DNA of 64,000 nucleotides from Candolleomyces eurysporus (taxonomy: Eukaryota; Basidiomycota; Agaricomycetes; Agaricales; Psathyrellaceae): assembly GCA_027579435.1 (NCBI GenBank), contig JANBPK010001478.1, positions 42,787-106,786 of the forward strand, written 5' to 3'. A program made the translations under genes and the position numbers. This document shows, piece after piece, positions 10,765 to 22,291 of the stretch. Position 1 is the first letter of the stretch. Every line of letters starts with the position of its first letter. The notes under the pieces are model-generated. The model saw only the letters and a list, made by a program, of their open reading frames with translations. It did no database searches and was not told where the DNA came from.

Positions 10765-11895
10765 CTATGACCCAGCGTTGAGACGGTGCAAACACCGAAT
10801 CACAGCATGAATTCCCTCCATAACATCTTCCTTCTCCCGTGGGTCCGTCTGCTTGATGATAGAAGACATCTTGTCCGGATGCCAGCGCAGTAAGGAAGAC
10901 CGAATACGGTCTTTTCTCGTGATCGTGCACCCGCGAACTGTGAGCGGTGCGAGCAAGAATTCTTCTATCCTCTCCCGAGTCAGATCTTGCAGTGTAAGGG
11001 GCCGAGTCACGTCGTCTTGAGGTTGCACAGGCCACGGTATATCGGCAAACGTGAGACATGGCGTGGACCCCATCTCGGTAGTCGCGATCTTCTCCGGCTG
11101 GTCGAAACCAGGGCTGTCCGAAAGCGACGACGATGGCGCGTTCCTCTTCCTTCCTCCGGTCCTCGCCACAAGCTCCTTCCACCTCCTCTCATGCTCCTGC
11201 CATATCTCCGTCAACCTCTTTTCCACCTCCCGCAACTTCAACTCCTCCCGTATCGCCTTCGTCCTTTTCATATCCCGCCTCCCAAATTCATCTCGGAGCA
11301 CCCCGCCGCAGCTGACCCAATACTCCTCTCCCTTCCTCGCCTCCTCGGCTTCACGCGCTAACCGCTCTTCGTGCAGCTTCTTGAGACGCTGTTGGTGAGC
11401 TTCGTAGTCTGCATCTATCTGCTCTTGAGAAGAGGTCCTAGTTCCTGAAGGTGCCCATTGCGTCCCCGCGTCACGCGCTGGTTTTCGAGGCTCAGGAGAG
11501 CTGGATGACGCGTAGTTTACGCCAAAGTCAAAAGCGGCGTAAGCTGGAGATGATCCTTGAGGAAACGCGAAATAGCCAAGCGAGGTGTTGACTAGGTTCA
11601 TGGTAGGCGCTGGCGTTTCAGGCGTTGTTGCCGCCATAGACCCAGCAGTAATGGTAGGCTTTGGCTGGGGAGTACCGAAGAGCAGAGAGCCAGGTTTTCC
11701 AAAGAGTTTAGAGCGTGCGTCGTCCCGGGGCATTTCAACGTTCAGGTCGAGGATGAAGTCAAGTTGGAGCTGAACTGACTCGAAACTCAACCATGACGAT
11801 GACGATGGTGGCGGCGTGCCTTTTCCATGATCCGCCCTGCCAACTTGAATTGGAAATTCCGGTGCGCTGCCCGGCCCAGCCTCCCGGCGCCTCAA
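10765..11895 (-). CDS. J-domain-like (HPD motif) protein
   Basis: A single-exon frame of 376 aa; the start may instead be the internal Met at 11733 (MPRDDARSKLFG), which would give 322 aa. The N-terminal part is disordered (Ser/Pro-rich, SSSSPEPRKPAR). A charged helical stretch in the middle (YEAHQQRLKKLHEERLAREA to LTEIWQEHERRWKEL) is likely coiled coil. The C terminus has RIRSSLLRWHPDKMSSI followed by VMEGIHAVIRCLHRLN, the HPD-bearing helix pair seen in fungal proteins related to NFKBIL1 and other J-like domains. A co-chaperone or RNA-related role is possible, but the family is poorly characterised and no function can be assigned from sequence. It lies between the DUF2264 and ammonium transporter genes on the same strand, which I regard as incidental. 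Confidence 0.75.
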   Translation of the reverse strand: MRRREAGPGSAPEFPIQVGRADHGKGTPPPSSSSWLSFESVQLQLDFILDLNVEMPRDDARSKLFGKPGSLLFGTPQPKPTITAGSMAATTPETPAPTMNLVNTSLGYFAFPQGSSPAYAAFDFGVNYASSSSPEPRKPARDAGTQWAPSGTRTSSQEQIDADYEAHQQRLKKLHEERLAREAEEARKGEEYWVSCGGVLRDEFGRRDMKRTKAIREELKLREVEKRLTEIWQEHERRWKELVARTGGRKRNAPSSSLSDSPGFDQPEKIATTEMGSTPCLTFADIPWPVQPQDDVTRPLTLQDLTRERIEEFLLAPLTVRGCTITRKDRIRSSLLRWHPDKMSSIIKQTDPREKEDVMEGIHAVIRCLHRLNAGS

Positions 11896-12199
11896 ATCAG
11901 AACCTCCTCAACAGAACCTCCTCAAAACCCGCTCAAAAGGCAGACGAATAAGTCGATGATCGAAGTGATTATGCACGTCTACATAACGGCAGAAGGAAAA
12001 TCAAAAGATTACAACAAGAGAAGAAGGTCCACATATGGATGTAGTATACAGTTGGATCCCACCCGAAACAGTCGGAACAGAACCCAGAGCGCGAAGGGGA
12101 AAGTTACTATGGTCAACGGTGTATATAAATGAAGGACAGGTGGTATGTATGTATGTATCAATATACGATCTATGTGATATAGGGGGAAGCGATTAGGAA
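11896..12199. other. Short spacer upstream of the J-like gene
   Basis: About 300 bp that should hold the J-like gene's promoter and the ammonium transporter's 3' end. A short GTATGTATGTATGTAT tetranucleotide run lies near 12142-12157. No gene is visible. Confidence 0.4.
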
Positions 12200-14185
12200 T
12201 TATGAATCTGCAGGCACAGGTTGCTCAGGGGCCTTCTCGTTACTCGTGCGCGCAGAGCTCCTTGAGGCGCTGGTCTCCGTCGAGTGTCCAATCTCCTGCT
12301 CAAGGCCGACATAGTCGTATGCGAATTCACCCATCTCGGCGTCGTCGATACCGAGGATCTCAGCGTCTTCTGATGCCCGGAGGCGGAGACCGGGGATGAA
12401 GTGCATGATCCAGAGGATGATGGTCTACAAAATCAAAATCAGAATCAACAACACGTCAACGTTAGTGGCTTGTTGAATAGACTTACGGTAACGCCGAAGG
12501 ACCAGGCGAAGCCAGCGACGGAGTCAGCAATCTGGTAGGCAAGCTGGATGTAGTTGTGGTCGAGCCAGCCTCCAGGGATATCAGCGATCCCGTCAAAGCC
12601 AGCAACACTAGCCTGAGCGAAGAGGGCAGTCAGCAAGTTGCCGACGATACCGCCAACTCCGTGAGTGGCGAAGATCTGTTTGGAAGGGAAGAGGACGAAT
12701 AAGGTTAGCCTGTGTCAAGGAATCTGAAACGCGACACCNAAAAAAAAAATANCTACATCGAGGGCATCATCGTAACCGAGCACGAACTTGAGTTGAGTGG
12801 CGAAGTTGCAAATGGTACCACCGAGGACACCGAAGAGGACGGCGGCAGCTAGCAAAAAAAATTCGTCGTCATTTACTTCGTGGGCACAACGAGAGATGAT
12901 CAAGAACTTACGAGAGCCCACATAACCGGAAGCCGGAGTGATAGCCACAAGCCCGGAAATGGCGCCAGAGCAGAACCCAACTGCGCTCCACTTCCTTTCA
13001 ATCCTGTAATCCCAAAGCATCCAAGTAATGCCTCCAACACTCGCAGCAAGGTTCGTCACAATGCAAGCCTGAACGGCCCTCAGGTTGGCGCTGAGTGCTG
13101 AGCCACCGTTGAACCCGAACCACCCAAACCAGAGGAACACGGTTCCAATAACAACGTACGTGGTGTTGTGGGGCTTGTAAGCAAGTCGCTCGGTGCCATA
13201 TCCCCGACGCTTGCCGAGGTAGACGGAAATGGCAAGGGCGGCAGTTCCAGAGACAATGTGGACAGGCGTTCCTCCAGCGAAGTCAAGTCCACCGAGAGTG
13301 TAGGACCAGCCGTTGGCGTTCCATGTCCAGCAGGCGACAGGGTCATAGACGATGGTTGTCCAGATAAAGATGAAGACGAGGATCGGGCCAAGCTTGCCAC
13401 GTTCGGCGATAGCACCCACCGCAAGAGCAGCGCTGTTTTAATAGTAATAGAACGCAAGGGCAAATGCCAACTCTTGAGCAAATGAAATGAATGCGGGAGT
13501 GAAGGTAAATAGACGTACGTGATGATTGCGAACATGCATTGGTAGATACAGAAGAGGAGAGCGGGGATACGAGTGCTTCCGATTGAGGGTGCGTCAAGAA
13601 CCCCCTTGAGACCGAAGTATCCTGAAAAGTTCGTCAGCGGCTAAACGTTAAACGTGAAAGACTTGTTGGGAAATGACGTACGGAGTGTACCAATGAACGG
13701 GCTGGCATTCTCAGCGAACGCCAACGAGAAACCCCAGAAGAACCACTAAGAACACAAGGGCACACGAGACAGGAAGCACGAAAGGACGAAGGAAAGAAAG
13801 GAGAACATGAGCCACGAACGCGATTCAAACACACAACCGACGACAACGCACCTGGAAGCTGACAACCGCAACTGAGGCCAGAGATGTGAATATCATCGAT
13901 AGCGCGTTCTTCCGTCTGAGGAGACCAGAATAGAAGAACCCGACACCGGGAATCATGAGCCAAACCAAGGCCATGGCGGTGATGATGAAGGCAATGTCGC
14001 CGAGGTTGTACACGGTGGTGGTGTCCGTGGCGGCATCGTAGTAGACGATTTCGCCGGCTAGAATTCAGACGAAGACGTCGCCAAAGAAGAGGGACAGGTG
14101 GGGAAGAGGGGGGAATGGATGAGTCAGGGCACAGATAAGCACTACAAAGGAAGCACTCACACTCGTCGTAGGTCAGATTGACCAT
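12200..14185 (-). CDS. Ammonium transporter, MEP2-like AMT/MEP family
   Basis: Eight exons (14161-14185, 13852-14057, 13682-13745, 13519-13621, 12912-13432, 12757-12848, 12487-12675, 12200-12424) total 1425 nt and encode 474 aa. It is a plasma-membrane ammonium channel or transporter of about 11 TM segments: PGVGFFYSGLLRRKNALSM, ACWTWNANGWSYTLGGLDFA, GGTPVHIVSGTAAL, GTVFLWFGWFGFNGGSAL, GLVAITPASGYVG and THGVGGIVGNLLTALFA. Both pore histidines of the twin-His site are present (PVHIVSG and THGVGG). In yeast the first is Glu in Mep1/Mep3 and His in Mep2, so this is the Mep2-like type, the type linked to ammonium sensing. The cytosolic tail keeps GLRLRASEDAEILGIDDAEMG. Exon 1 is only 25 nt. Two N bases fall in the intron at 12739 and 12752. 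A TATA-like CTATATA (14321-14327) lies about 136 nt upstream. Confidence 0.95.
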
Positions 14186-17100
14186 GATAGGTATATCAGG
14201 ACGGTCGACGACTTAGGGAGCAAAAAGAAGATCGACGGGCAACGTCCAGCGAAGGTGTTGGAGAAGAAGGTGAAAGGGTCGGTCTCTGAGAGGACATCAA
14301 CGGATGGCTTACGGCGAGCACTATATACTACCGGGTGTAACTTCCTGATGAGGTAAGTCTGTAAAGGAAAAGACGGTCGGAAGGCAGGACGGATTGATCC
14401 AGGGATGGCCTATGTGAGATCGATCTCACATTGGTATCAACCAACAAATGGGCGGATGTCGGTTTTAGGCATGGGAAACCTCACTATCGTCCAATGAGGT
14501 TGTATGATTGCTTGTTGTGGTTGTCAAATTTTCCTTATCTATGACCTGGAAAACTCATGTTTTTAAAGCCAGGAACGTCAGAGATAGGGACAACCTACTG
14601 CCCAGCCTCTCCTCCCTCCCTTCATACTTATCTCGACAGTTTCGTGAACGCCAAGGTGGCCTCGTGCTGGTGGTGGTGGGTGGAGAAAGAGAGACGGAGG
14701 ACAGCACACGACCAATTTCGTCTCCGATAGCCGAGCATTTGTTGACACTCCACGACAATGCCAAACAAGTGCCAAGCTTCTTTCCGCCTCACATCGTTCG
14801 GCCAGGCGGGCTTCTACTTTCACCGTTGCAACTGATAGAAGCCTTCATTTTGGTATCGATCGCAACTGTAGGTAGGAAAATCACCTATGAACCATCGTTC
14901 ATCCACACACAGTCGTAAAGCCCCCTTTGTTGGATACCCCAACTCTTATCATCGACCCCAATGCCAAGTAATTTCCCTGCAGTCTACTGATAAGACTTTT
15001 GGGCGCTGAGTTCAAGGACAAGGAGTCTTTCGTTACTTATCTTCTCACACCATTATGCCGCATTGTCCCCCTCGCGGCAGACGCTGTGTGTCAATAACGT
15101 ACTCGATCTCAGGTGAAGGTTCCATTATTCCGGTAAAAGGTATCGAAATGAATCGAGGGGTTCTCGCCTGTTCTCGCTTCTTACAGCTTCTACCAGGTCC
15201 TATCGAAGTCGCCCTGTGGGGTAGTTTGATAAAGGGCGGGGGACATAGCTCCATCGACTCCTGATGCTGCGGGTGAACCTAGGTAAACTTTATTTGCGAA
15301 ATGCAGACAGGAGAAGTGTGTGGGGCAGGTGGTGGGCAGTGTCCGTCCTACGGGGTATGAGGTAGCAAATGGGAACTTGGACGGCGAGTTACATTGACAA
15401 TGCCATAATGACTCTGTGAACGCAACAGCAGCTCCACCCCGGAAAGGCTGGACCAGAGTCGCGACGGATCGAATGCCCGAGTTCCAGACCATTCCTTAAT
15501 TGATAGACTTGACGCTGAAGAGTTCATAACGAAGTCGGGCGCCAATGCCTTCAAGATTAAGATAAATGAGGAAGGCGGTGAGAACACGCAGTCCCTACTT
15601 GGGGAGTGTAAGCACTCCACTGACGAATTTGGCACCAAGCATACTTATCGTACAAGCGTTCTGATCTCAGATGTCAATGTCGCTGTAGTGACTGCTCATG
15701 CACCCGTCCACCAGATTGCTGGACGAATATATTGACGTGGACAGCTAGCTGTATCGCTGGTTTCGCCCATCACAGCGTTCCCGAGACAGGGTAAATGTCT
15801 CAATCTCACTAGCAGGCTTCGACGCCTGATAGTGGTGACTCATCTGCTAAATCCTAGAGCCAGAAATGAGCGTGAAAAGCCAAACTACCTTACAAGTGCC
15901 CCGAGTCTTTCTTGACGTCACTCGCTCTCCGTAGTAGGCTATCTATCGTTCAGGCACCAATCGTTGATGACGAAAAACAGCCGATGCGGCAGCGGGAGCT
16001 AAAGTTGGGGAAAACATGTAGAAATCAAATTCGGCAAACGAGACCTCAAAAGATAAGCACATAGACCATTGATACTTGCGGTGGACCCTTTGAAAGTAAC
16101 TGATAAGACCTGAAAGACTCCTCCTCTCCAGTTCTCGCTCGTTTCAAGGTTCTTGGCGCGTTTTTCACACCGGGGATCATTTCCGTATCTTCATGGTGGC
16201 CATGATAAGGATAACGATGGAGTGGAACGATAGCTGGCGGGAGCACCATGTTCAAGTTGGACTCTAAAGCTTCCCGACGGCGACTATATATAAGTATTCT
16301 GGTCCGGCTTTCTTCCCATTTTCCTATACCAACCCGTGCAGGTTGCAATATGATTTCTACTTACGGTCGCGCCCCAGCGGCAGACGCCATCGAACGTGAC
16401 ATATCATTCAGCCTCACGACCTCAATCGTACTTGGCCAGACCTTATCGCCACTGTCGGTGTGTCAGCGTGGCGTTCCCTGAGGTCAGACTCATCATCGAC
16501 CGTCGCCTCTCGCTCTTTCAGTGGTCACCGGTACCGGTCACTACGCCACCTGCTCCATATCACCCCTTTCAAGTTAATGAAGAGTCCTTGGCTTCAAGAG
16601 GTCCAATCGAGTCTTGTCTTTTGCACATATTGGTTATCTTCCTCGCTTTATCACTGAATACCAAGGTTTTCTACATTGTCCTCGCCTGTCACCGGTATCT
16701 CTTCTTCCAACGGAACCGACTACGTTCTTTCCAAGCCTGGGCAATCCCGTCATCGCATACGTCCAAGACTCAATCAAGAGTATCCACTAGATACGACCCA
16801 CCAGACTATGAACGAAAAAGGGCAACTAACATGCAGCTTATCGCACGTGTAGAGGGTGAGGCTGGCCAAGGGTAAAATCGAGTGTCAATGCTGTATACGT
16901 CGATTGATAGGAGTTAAGTAGTTGTTCTCTTGTATTGGGTCAGACGACCTCCCAGTATGACTTTCTCATGCCTTCACGCAGTATATTTGCGAGTGTTGAT
17001 TGAACCGACTCCTCTGACTCTCGTGGCGTCGATGCCGTCGAGCCACGTTCCGCATATACGTACTTATCCGGAAATATGCGGGCAACCGGTACTCACAGCT

Positions 17101-17489
17101 TATACCACAGCCTTAAAGCTGTAAACTCCTCCCTATCCCGAACTCGATAGACGCTGGGTGAGACAAGGCTTTGGAGTGTCAGCTGTTTAACGTTCCCTGT
17201 ATGAGGCTAGTGCAATCTTCCGATCAACATAGAGTTCACATGCTGGGCTGTACAACATGCGGACTTACCTCGACAATTTCCTTTGTCTTCTTCAATGAGC
17301 TTACATACTCCCGTAAATCTATATATCTGTTCGATATTTGACAAGCTGGACAATCGGCTCGTTGCAGGCTATGCTGGACAGCCTTTGTGCGATTCATATG
17401 CCTCTTTGGGCTTGGGGCTCGCTGATGCATAGCGCTATAAACCAGCCGTTCCACTGAGTCCCGAGCTGGCTCTCAGCGGATTCTCAGCC
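14186..17489. other. Long spacer without a firm gene
   Basis: No gene I can defend. The start holds the ammonium transporter promoter. At 16286-16294 a TATATATAAG-like box lies about 65 nt upstream of an ATG at about 16352 whose frame begins MISTYGRAPAADAIERDISF and could splice onward at a GTGTGT donor. No family is recognisable and downstream frames are inconsistent, so it is either a decayed or an unknown small gene. CTATATATCT at about 17319-17328 may be the promoter of the next gene. Confidence 0.35.
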
Positions 17490-20065
17490 ATGCCGACTAC
17501 CTCTCTCAAGCTTTTGGACGTTCGAGCTCCTTCAGCCAGCACTGCTTCCTCAAATCGTGCTCAAAAGTCGGATCCAAGAGTAGTGTATCGGGAGAATGTG
17601 TCTCGCGAAGAGTTGAGGCGACTTGAACATGAAGTCGTAAGTGAAGCTTTCATTCAGCACCGAAACATCACCTGTTCTATGCTCTGACGGGTCAAACGGG
17701 GGCTTCAGCATGTTGACAGGCAACTTCGGATATTGTGAGATTAGGTCGCATGTGTGACAGTCCGGGCTGAAGGCTGAACCGAAAACGAGCTTCATGGATA
17801 CAGGTGTCTCTACTGCGGCATCTTTCACAACCACCTCTTCTGTGACCACCGAAAAAGACTCAGGGAGCATGACAATCGATTATGTTACCAATACTCTCGG
17901 CGTTCATCCAAGCTTTATACCGAACTTTGAGCCCGAAACTGTATGGCTGTACGGCGTTGGTAATGCCTCATTCAAGAGGACGCCCGCAGCGTCTTCAATG
18001 AGTCCCATCTCATCAACTGGTGAATTTCCATAGCTTTCTTTCTGTCGCTAGTTTTGATTGAACCTTGAAATCGTTTTTCAGAAGGATTTTATAGATACTC
18101 AATGATGGACGAACAGGGCACTAGAGATTTCCGCGTTCGGGTTTGGTTCCACCACAACTTCGTGCGCCGTTCATCAAAGTATATCATTCACAATCTGCCA
18201 GACGACCTGAAGCATGAACTCAAGGAGTCACTGGAAAGAACCGTACCGGATGGGGAAGATCAGAGCCAGTTCATACTTACCGATGCTCTTATCGCGGAGA
18301 TGGTGGCCAACAGCTGGCAGAATCGAATTCACCACGTTTTCATGAAGCTCCTCGAATATGTATGAATTTTTTGCCTTTCTACGGTTACTCATTCACTAAC
18401 ACGGCTCGATGATTTCCGTCCCTTTTTGCATACGTAGGAAAATATCTCCCCCGCGGGGTATACTGAGGAACGGCTTGCAACTGCATCCTCCGAGCTGCAT
18501 GATTTGGCCCAGAACATCTATGTGATACAGGAAGAGATGCACGGAATTCTTGACAAGATCGATTATCTGGTCGGTATATGCAATCCTCTTACGGCGGAGG
18601 GGGGCCTTGTACGTGATTCTTTGGAGAATCTTCGTTCGCGTACATACGGATGGCACCGCTGGCTGCAGAACTTCCGGGAACGTACCAATATCAGGATTCA
18701 ATTAGGTTTTCACCTTTCCACAGAAAGGGATAACACGACGAATAGGAAGATTGCGGAATTGACAAGTGAAATCGCTAAGCAGACTCAAAGGGACAGCTCC
18801 GCCATGATAACGTATGTCCGTCATCAATTTTCTGACTCTCAGTAATGACTGGGGACTATTAGCATTGCAGCCCTCACTTTGTTGTTTCTTCCAGGAACTT
18901 TCATTGCGGTGAATGCAGTTGTTGCTGGTGTTTGCTCATGCGTATTGACTCATTTTTCCAGTCAATATTCAGCATGGCGTTTTTCGAAAAGGGGTCCACC
19001 AATTCGCTGTCCGTGGCGAAGGATATATGGCTCTATCCAGCTACTGCTATTCCATTTACACTCTTTGTAGTGTTTACATGGATTGCATGGAGGAGACGGC
19101 ACATTGGGTGGGCACTCAGACCGAGATCCACTCGTCTCGCCACTCAAGAACTCGAGGGTGCCGTTTCCAGTCCATTTCCGGAACCTGAAAAGATTACGCA
19201 GCGGGCTCATGACAGCTCTCGTACCATCGTCTCCAACCAGCAGACTCAACTCCATGTCGAACGTCAGGTGTCGGCCGAGCCCAGCATTCTGTCAAACGCG
19301 AACTCACAGGGGCGGCCACTGGGGAATCCAAATAACTTGGAATTAGGAGTCACACCACAGCTCCCAGAAATTCAGGACGACTCTTATAAATTAACCTTCA
19401 AACATTCACTTAACGTTCAACGCGGACTACCAAGCACATCGTCCGACAACTCATCGCACAGAAAGTCTTGGCTTTCCCGAATTCTGAACCACTCCCCAGC
19501 ATGGGGGTTACGTGAAGTTGACCGGCATAAGGGAGTTCCGGATCCCGAAAGAACAGCTCAAAAGGTGACTGACGCCTCTCAAAATATTGTCTCCGACCAC
19601 GAGGGTCAGGTCCACTACAAGCGCAGAGCGTCAGTCGCACAATCCAGTAATCCATTCGGCCCAAAGTCCTGGCTTTCCCCGATACAGAATCACTCGCCTG
19701 CGGCGTGGGTCCATGAGGACGTCGCCTCAGCACTCAAACAGCAGCATGAACGTGGTTACGACACCGCTCTGGGAGTAAATGCGCGGCAGGTCCACGAAGA
19801 CGCTCGTCACAAGGTTTTGGGCCAGTATGGTCCAGTTTCCCTCGAGGACCGAGCATCAGCAGCGCCGCCAAGCGATCCGTCGGTCCCACAGTCCTTCTAC
19901 CCCATGCGCTCGACGCAGGACCGCGGTGATTCGCATGGCATCGTCTCGGCCCAGCAAAGTCAGGCTGGCATTGCAGCGGTGAGACAACCCAACAATGCAT
20001 CGGGCCCAAAGTCCTCAAGGACCGCTACTGTCCTCAAAAAACAAAAACCACTAGGTCCAAGGTAG
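17490..20065 (+). CDS. CorA-like two-TM membrane protein, copy 1, long tail
   Basis: Best model: 17490-17636, 17720-17734 (15 nt), 17773-18019, 18082-18359, 18438-18811, 18863-18908, 18962-20065; 2211 nt, 736 aa. The two tiny-exon junctions are the least certain. Features in order: an N-terminal segment with VVYRENV, shared by all copies; VHPSFIPNFEPETVWL; RDFRVRVWFHHNFV; a long helical stretch (ELHDLAQNIYVIQEEM, RTNIRIQLGFHLSTERDN, IAELTSEIAKQTQRDSS); TM1 (ALTLLFLPGTFIAVSIFSMAFF); TM2 (WLYPATAIPFTLFVVFTWIAW). This is the CorA-like fold common in fungi, but the GMN motif of Mg2+ channels is absent, so ion transport is doubtful. Unlike its relatives it has a cytosolic tail of about 310 residues built of roughly four imperfect repeats (KSWLSRILNHSPAW, KSWLSPIQNHSPAAW; IVSNQQTQ, IVSDHEGQ, IVSAQQSQ). 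Orientation matches copy 2 and opposes copy 3. Confidence 0.85.
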
Positions 20066-22291
20066 CAAATAGAGCCAGAATGTATGCGTACCTGTCCACC
20101 CAGACGGATTTTAACACCCTGTCAGATGTTCCCTTCTTTATCTCCTCCCTCCAACTTTTTCATGGTATCGTTCCTGTATATTCTTGTACTACCTGTCCGT
20201 CGTTAGCCTTGGCGTTTGTAGTCTTCTTAGCCGTGACTATGAGTGAACTCATGCTAATCTTAGCCTTGATCACGNTTGAATCCGTCGTCCCGAAGGCGCT
20301 GGTGTCGGCAGCTGATCCGGCCAACCCCGGATTGCCGGCTGCAGCTTAGTCTGGTTAGTAGAACGCAAACCGCGTCGTGAGTCGGTCGCGTGCTAGTCGA
20401 GCAAGTCGGTACGGATCGTTGCTACCCTTCGAGTGGGTGAGCGAGGGAAGGGTGACCTTGTGCGAGATAGTTGAAGTGTAGGATACACCGGGAGTATTGA
20501 GAATTCGAATGATCTCTAGCAGCGGTCGCTCAAGATTACTTATCTCGAGGAGTGGCTACAGGTTGATAAACAAACGATTAGCACCGAAATTTGGAAGGGG
20601 AGAAGGAATGAAGCGAAGCAAATAGAGCGGGGGAAATGGTAGAAAAGAGGGCGAGAGGGAAGAGCGCAAATTGATATAAGGAGAATATAAAAAAATGGCC
20701 AGAAGGACGAACAAACGAAAGAGTAATAAGAGCGTACCAAAACTCAAGGAAGAAATCGCGAATCATTAAGGAAGGAACGAACCAACTCGAACTGCCGAAA
20801 GACAAACTTCTCACTGTGCTATATCTGGTCGCCGTCCCGGCACGTCGAACATGAATGACGCATCGACTACAGTCGCCATTACTAAATAGGACATATCCCC
20901 TCCTCGTCTTTCCCCCTTCCTCCGCTTGTCATCGCTCCAACGATAGCACCAAAAGCTCGGCCCTCCGGACCTGACCATATCCGGCACCTAACCCTCCTCG
21001 TCTCTCCCCTCCACCCGTAACCAAGGTCTTAAGGTTCAAATATCATACGTTTTCTTTGAAGGACGTAAGTGAGCGAATTAAGAGGCAGAGAGTGGCGAGT
21101 AGGGTTCGCACCGTATACGTGATTCGACTCGACGTCGTCCAAATGTGAGAGAGCAAAGCTAGGGTGGGTGAAGGACAGGAGGAGGCAAGCTTGGCTCGCT
21201 GGAAGGCTCTCCTCATGACATTCCTCAGCAGTCCAGCAACGCAGAACCTCTCCAGAATACCATTGTTCGAAATCGAGCAACAAAGCCGGATTGGCCCAAC
21301 CTCGGCATCTTTGTGCCAAGCCCCTCTTCGAAGGCGAGCGGAGCTCGAACGCCTTTCTTTAATTTCTTAAAACGGCGATGCTTGGTGTCCCTTTGGATCC
21401 AAACACCAAGAGGGGGCTTGGGGCATCGACGTCGTGACCGACACAGGCCATCTCCGTGGTACCGGTGTACGATGCATTTCTACTGTGACAGCCAGCAAAG
21501 TAATCGCGCTGTTGCCAGTGGGACATTGGCCGTTGCCTGGGAGCAAGCAATGTTCACGAGAAGGACAGAGTTCTCATTCGTGTTTGAGCTGTGGGAGAAG
21601 GTGGCTAAACGTAGGCATCGCCATTTGTTCACCAGCGCTTTCTGAGCATCAAGCTCAATTCCCATTGCCTCAAGCACCTGTGACTTGTTCCCTCTTACAC
21701 CTCTCCGCCCTCTCCGATGACTTTCTCGTCTCATCTGCACTTCGAATTCGCCCTCCTCATAGCCGCCCATTCCCTATTGGGCCTAGTGCCATTGTTATCT
21801 TGCTATCTATCGATCTTCATCCATCGTCGTCCCATCCGTCATTTAGGGAGCTTTCGAATTGCGGGAGCCCGGCTGTTCACTGGTGGTAACATGACAACAT
21901 CGCATTTCCCCGAAGACCCTCGAGGTGATAAGAAGGCAACAGTCAATATGTTCCAGCTCGTAGGTTGGCTGCTAAGAAGCGCCTAGGCTAAGACAGGAAC
22001 GCATTGCAGAGTTTCTGAGGCTAGCGTTCTCTCCGTTGACATCGCTCAGGGCCGCAATCGCGATGCTGTCAAATCTTGGCCTAAGATGATCAGTAGCGTG
22101 TATCATGAGGCCAGTACATGTCTAACACGGAATGACCATGCCATCCAAGTAGAATTTACATCATTATCGTGCGTTTTCGATCGCGCGCGGCAATTGAACC
22201 CATTGGATCAATTTACCTCTCTTTGTGTGCTAGGACATCTATATATTGCCATGAAGCTGCAACCTGCCTTTCCAACGTTAACGTGGACATC
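20066..22291. other. Spacer between CorA-like copies 1 and 2
   Basis: No firm gene. About 20575-20770 is strongly purine-rich on the plus strand. An N occurs at 20275. Open frames around 21029-21986 overlap on both strands and match nothing I recognise. CTATATATTG at 22239-22248, about 50 nt before the copy 2 ATG, is a plausible TATA box. Confidence 0.4.

Noticed and set aside
21050..21140. tRNA-like stretch with GGTTCGCACC
   Set aside because: A T-loop-like motif is present, but no matching acceptor stem or anticodon arm can be folded.
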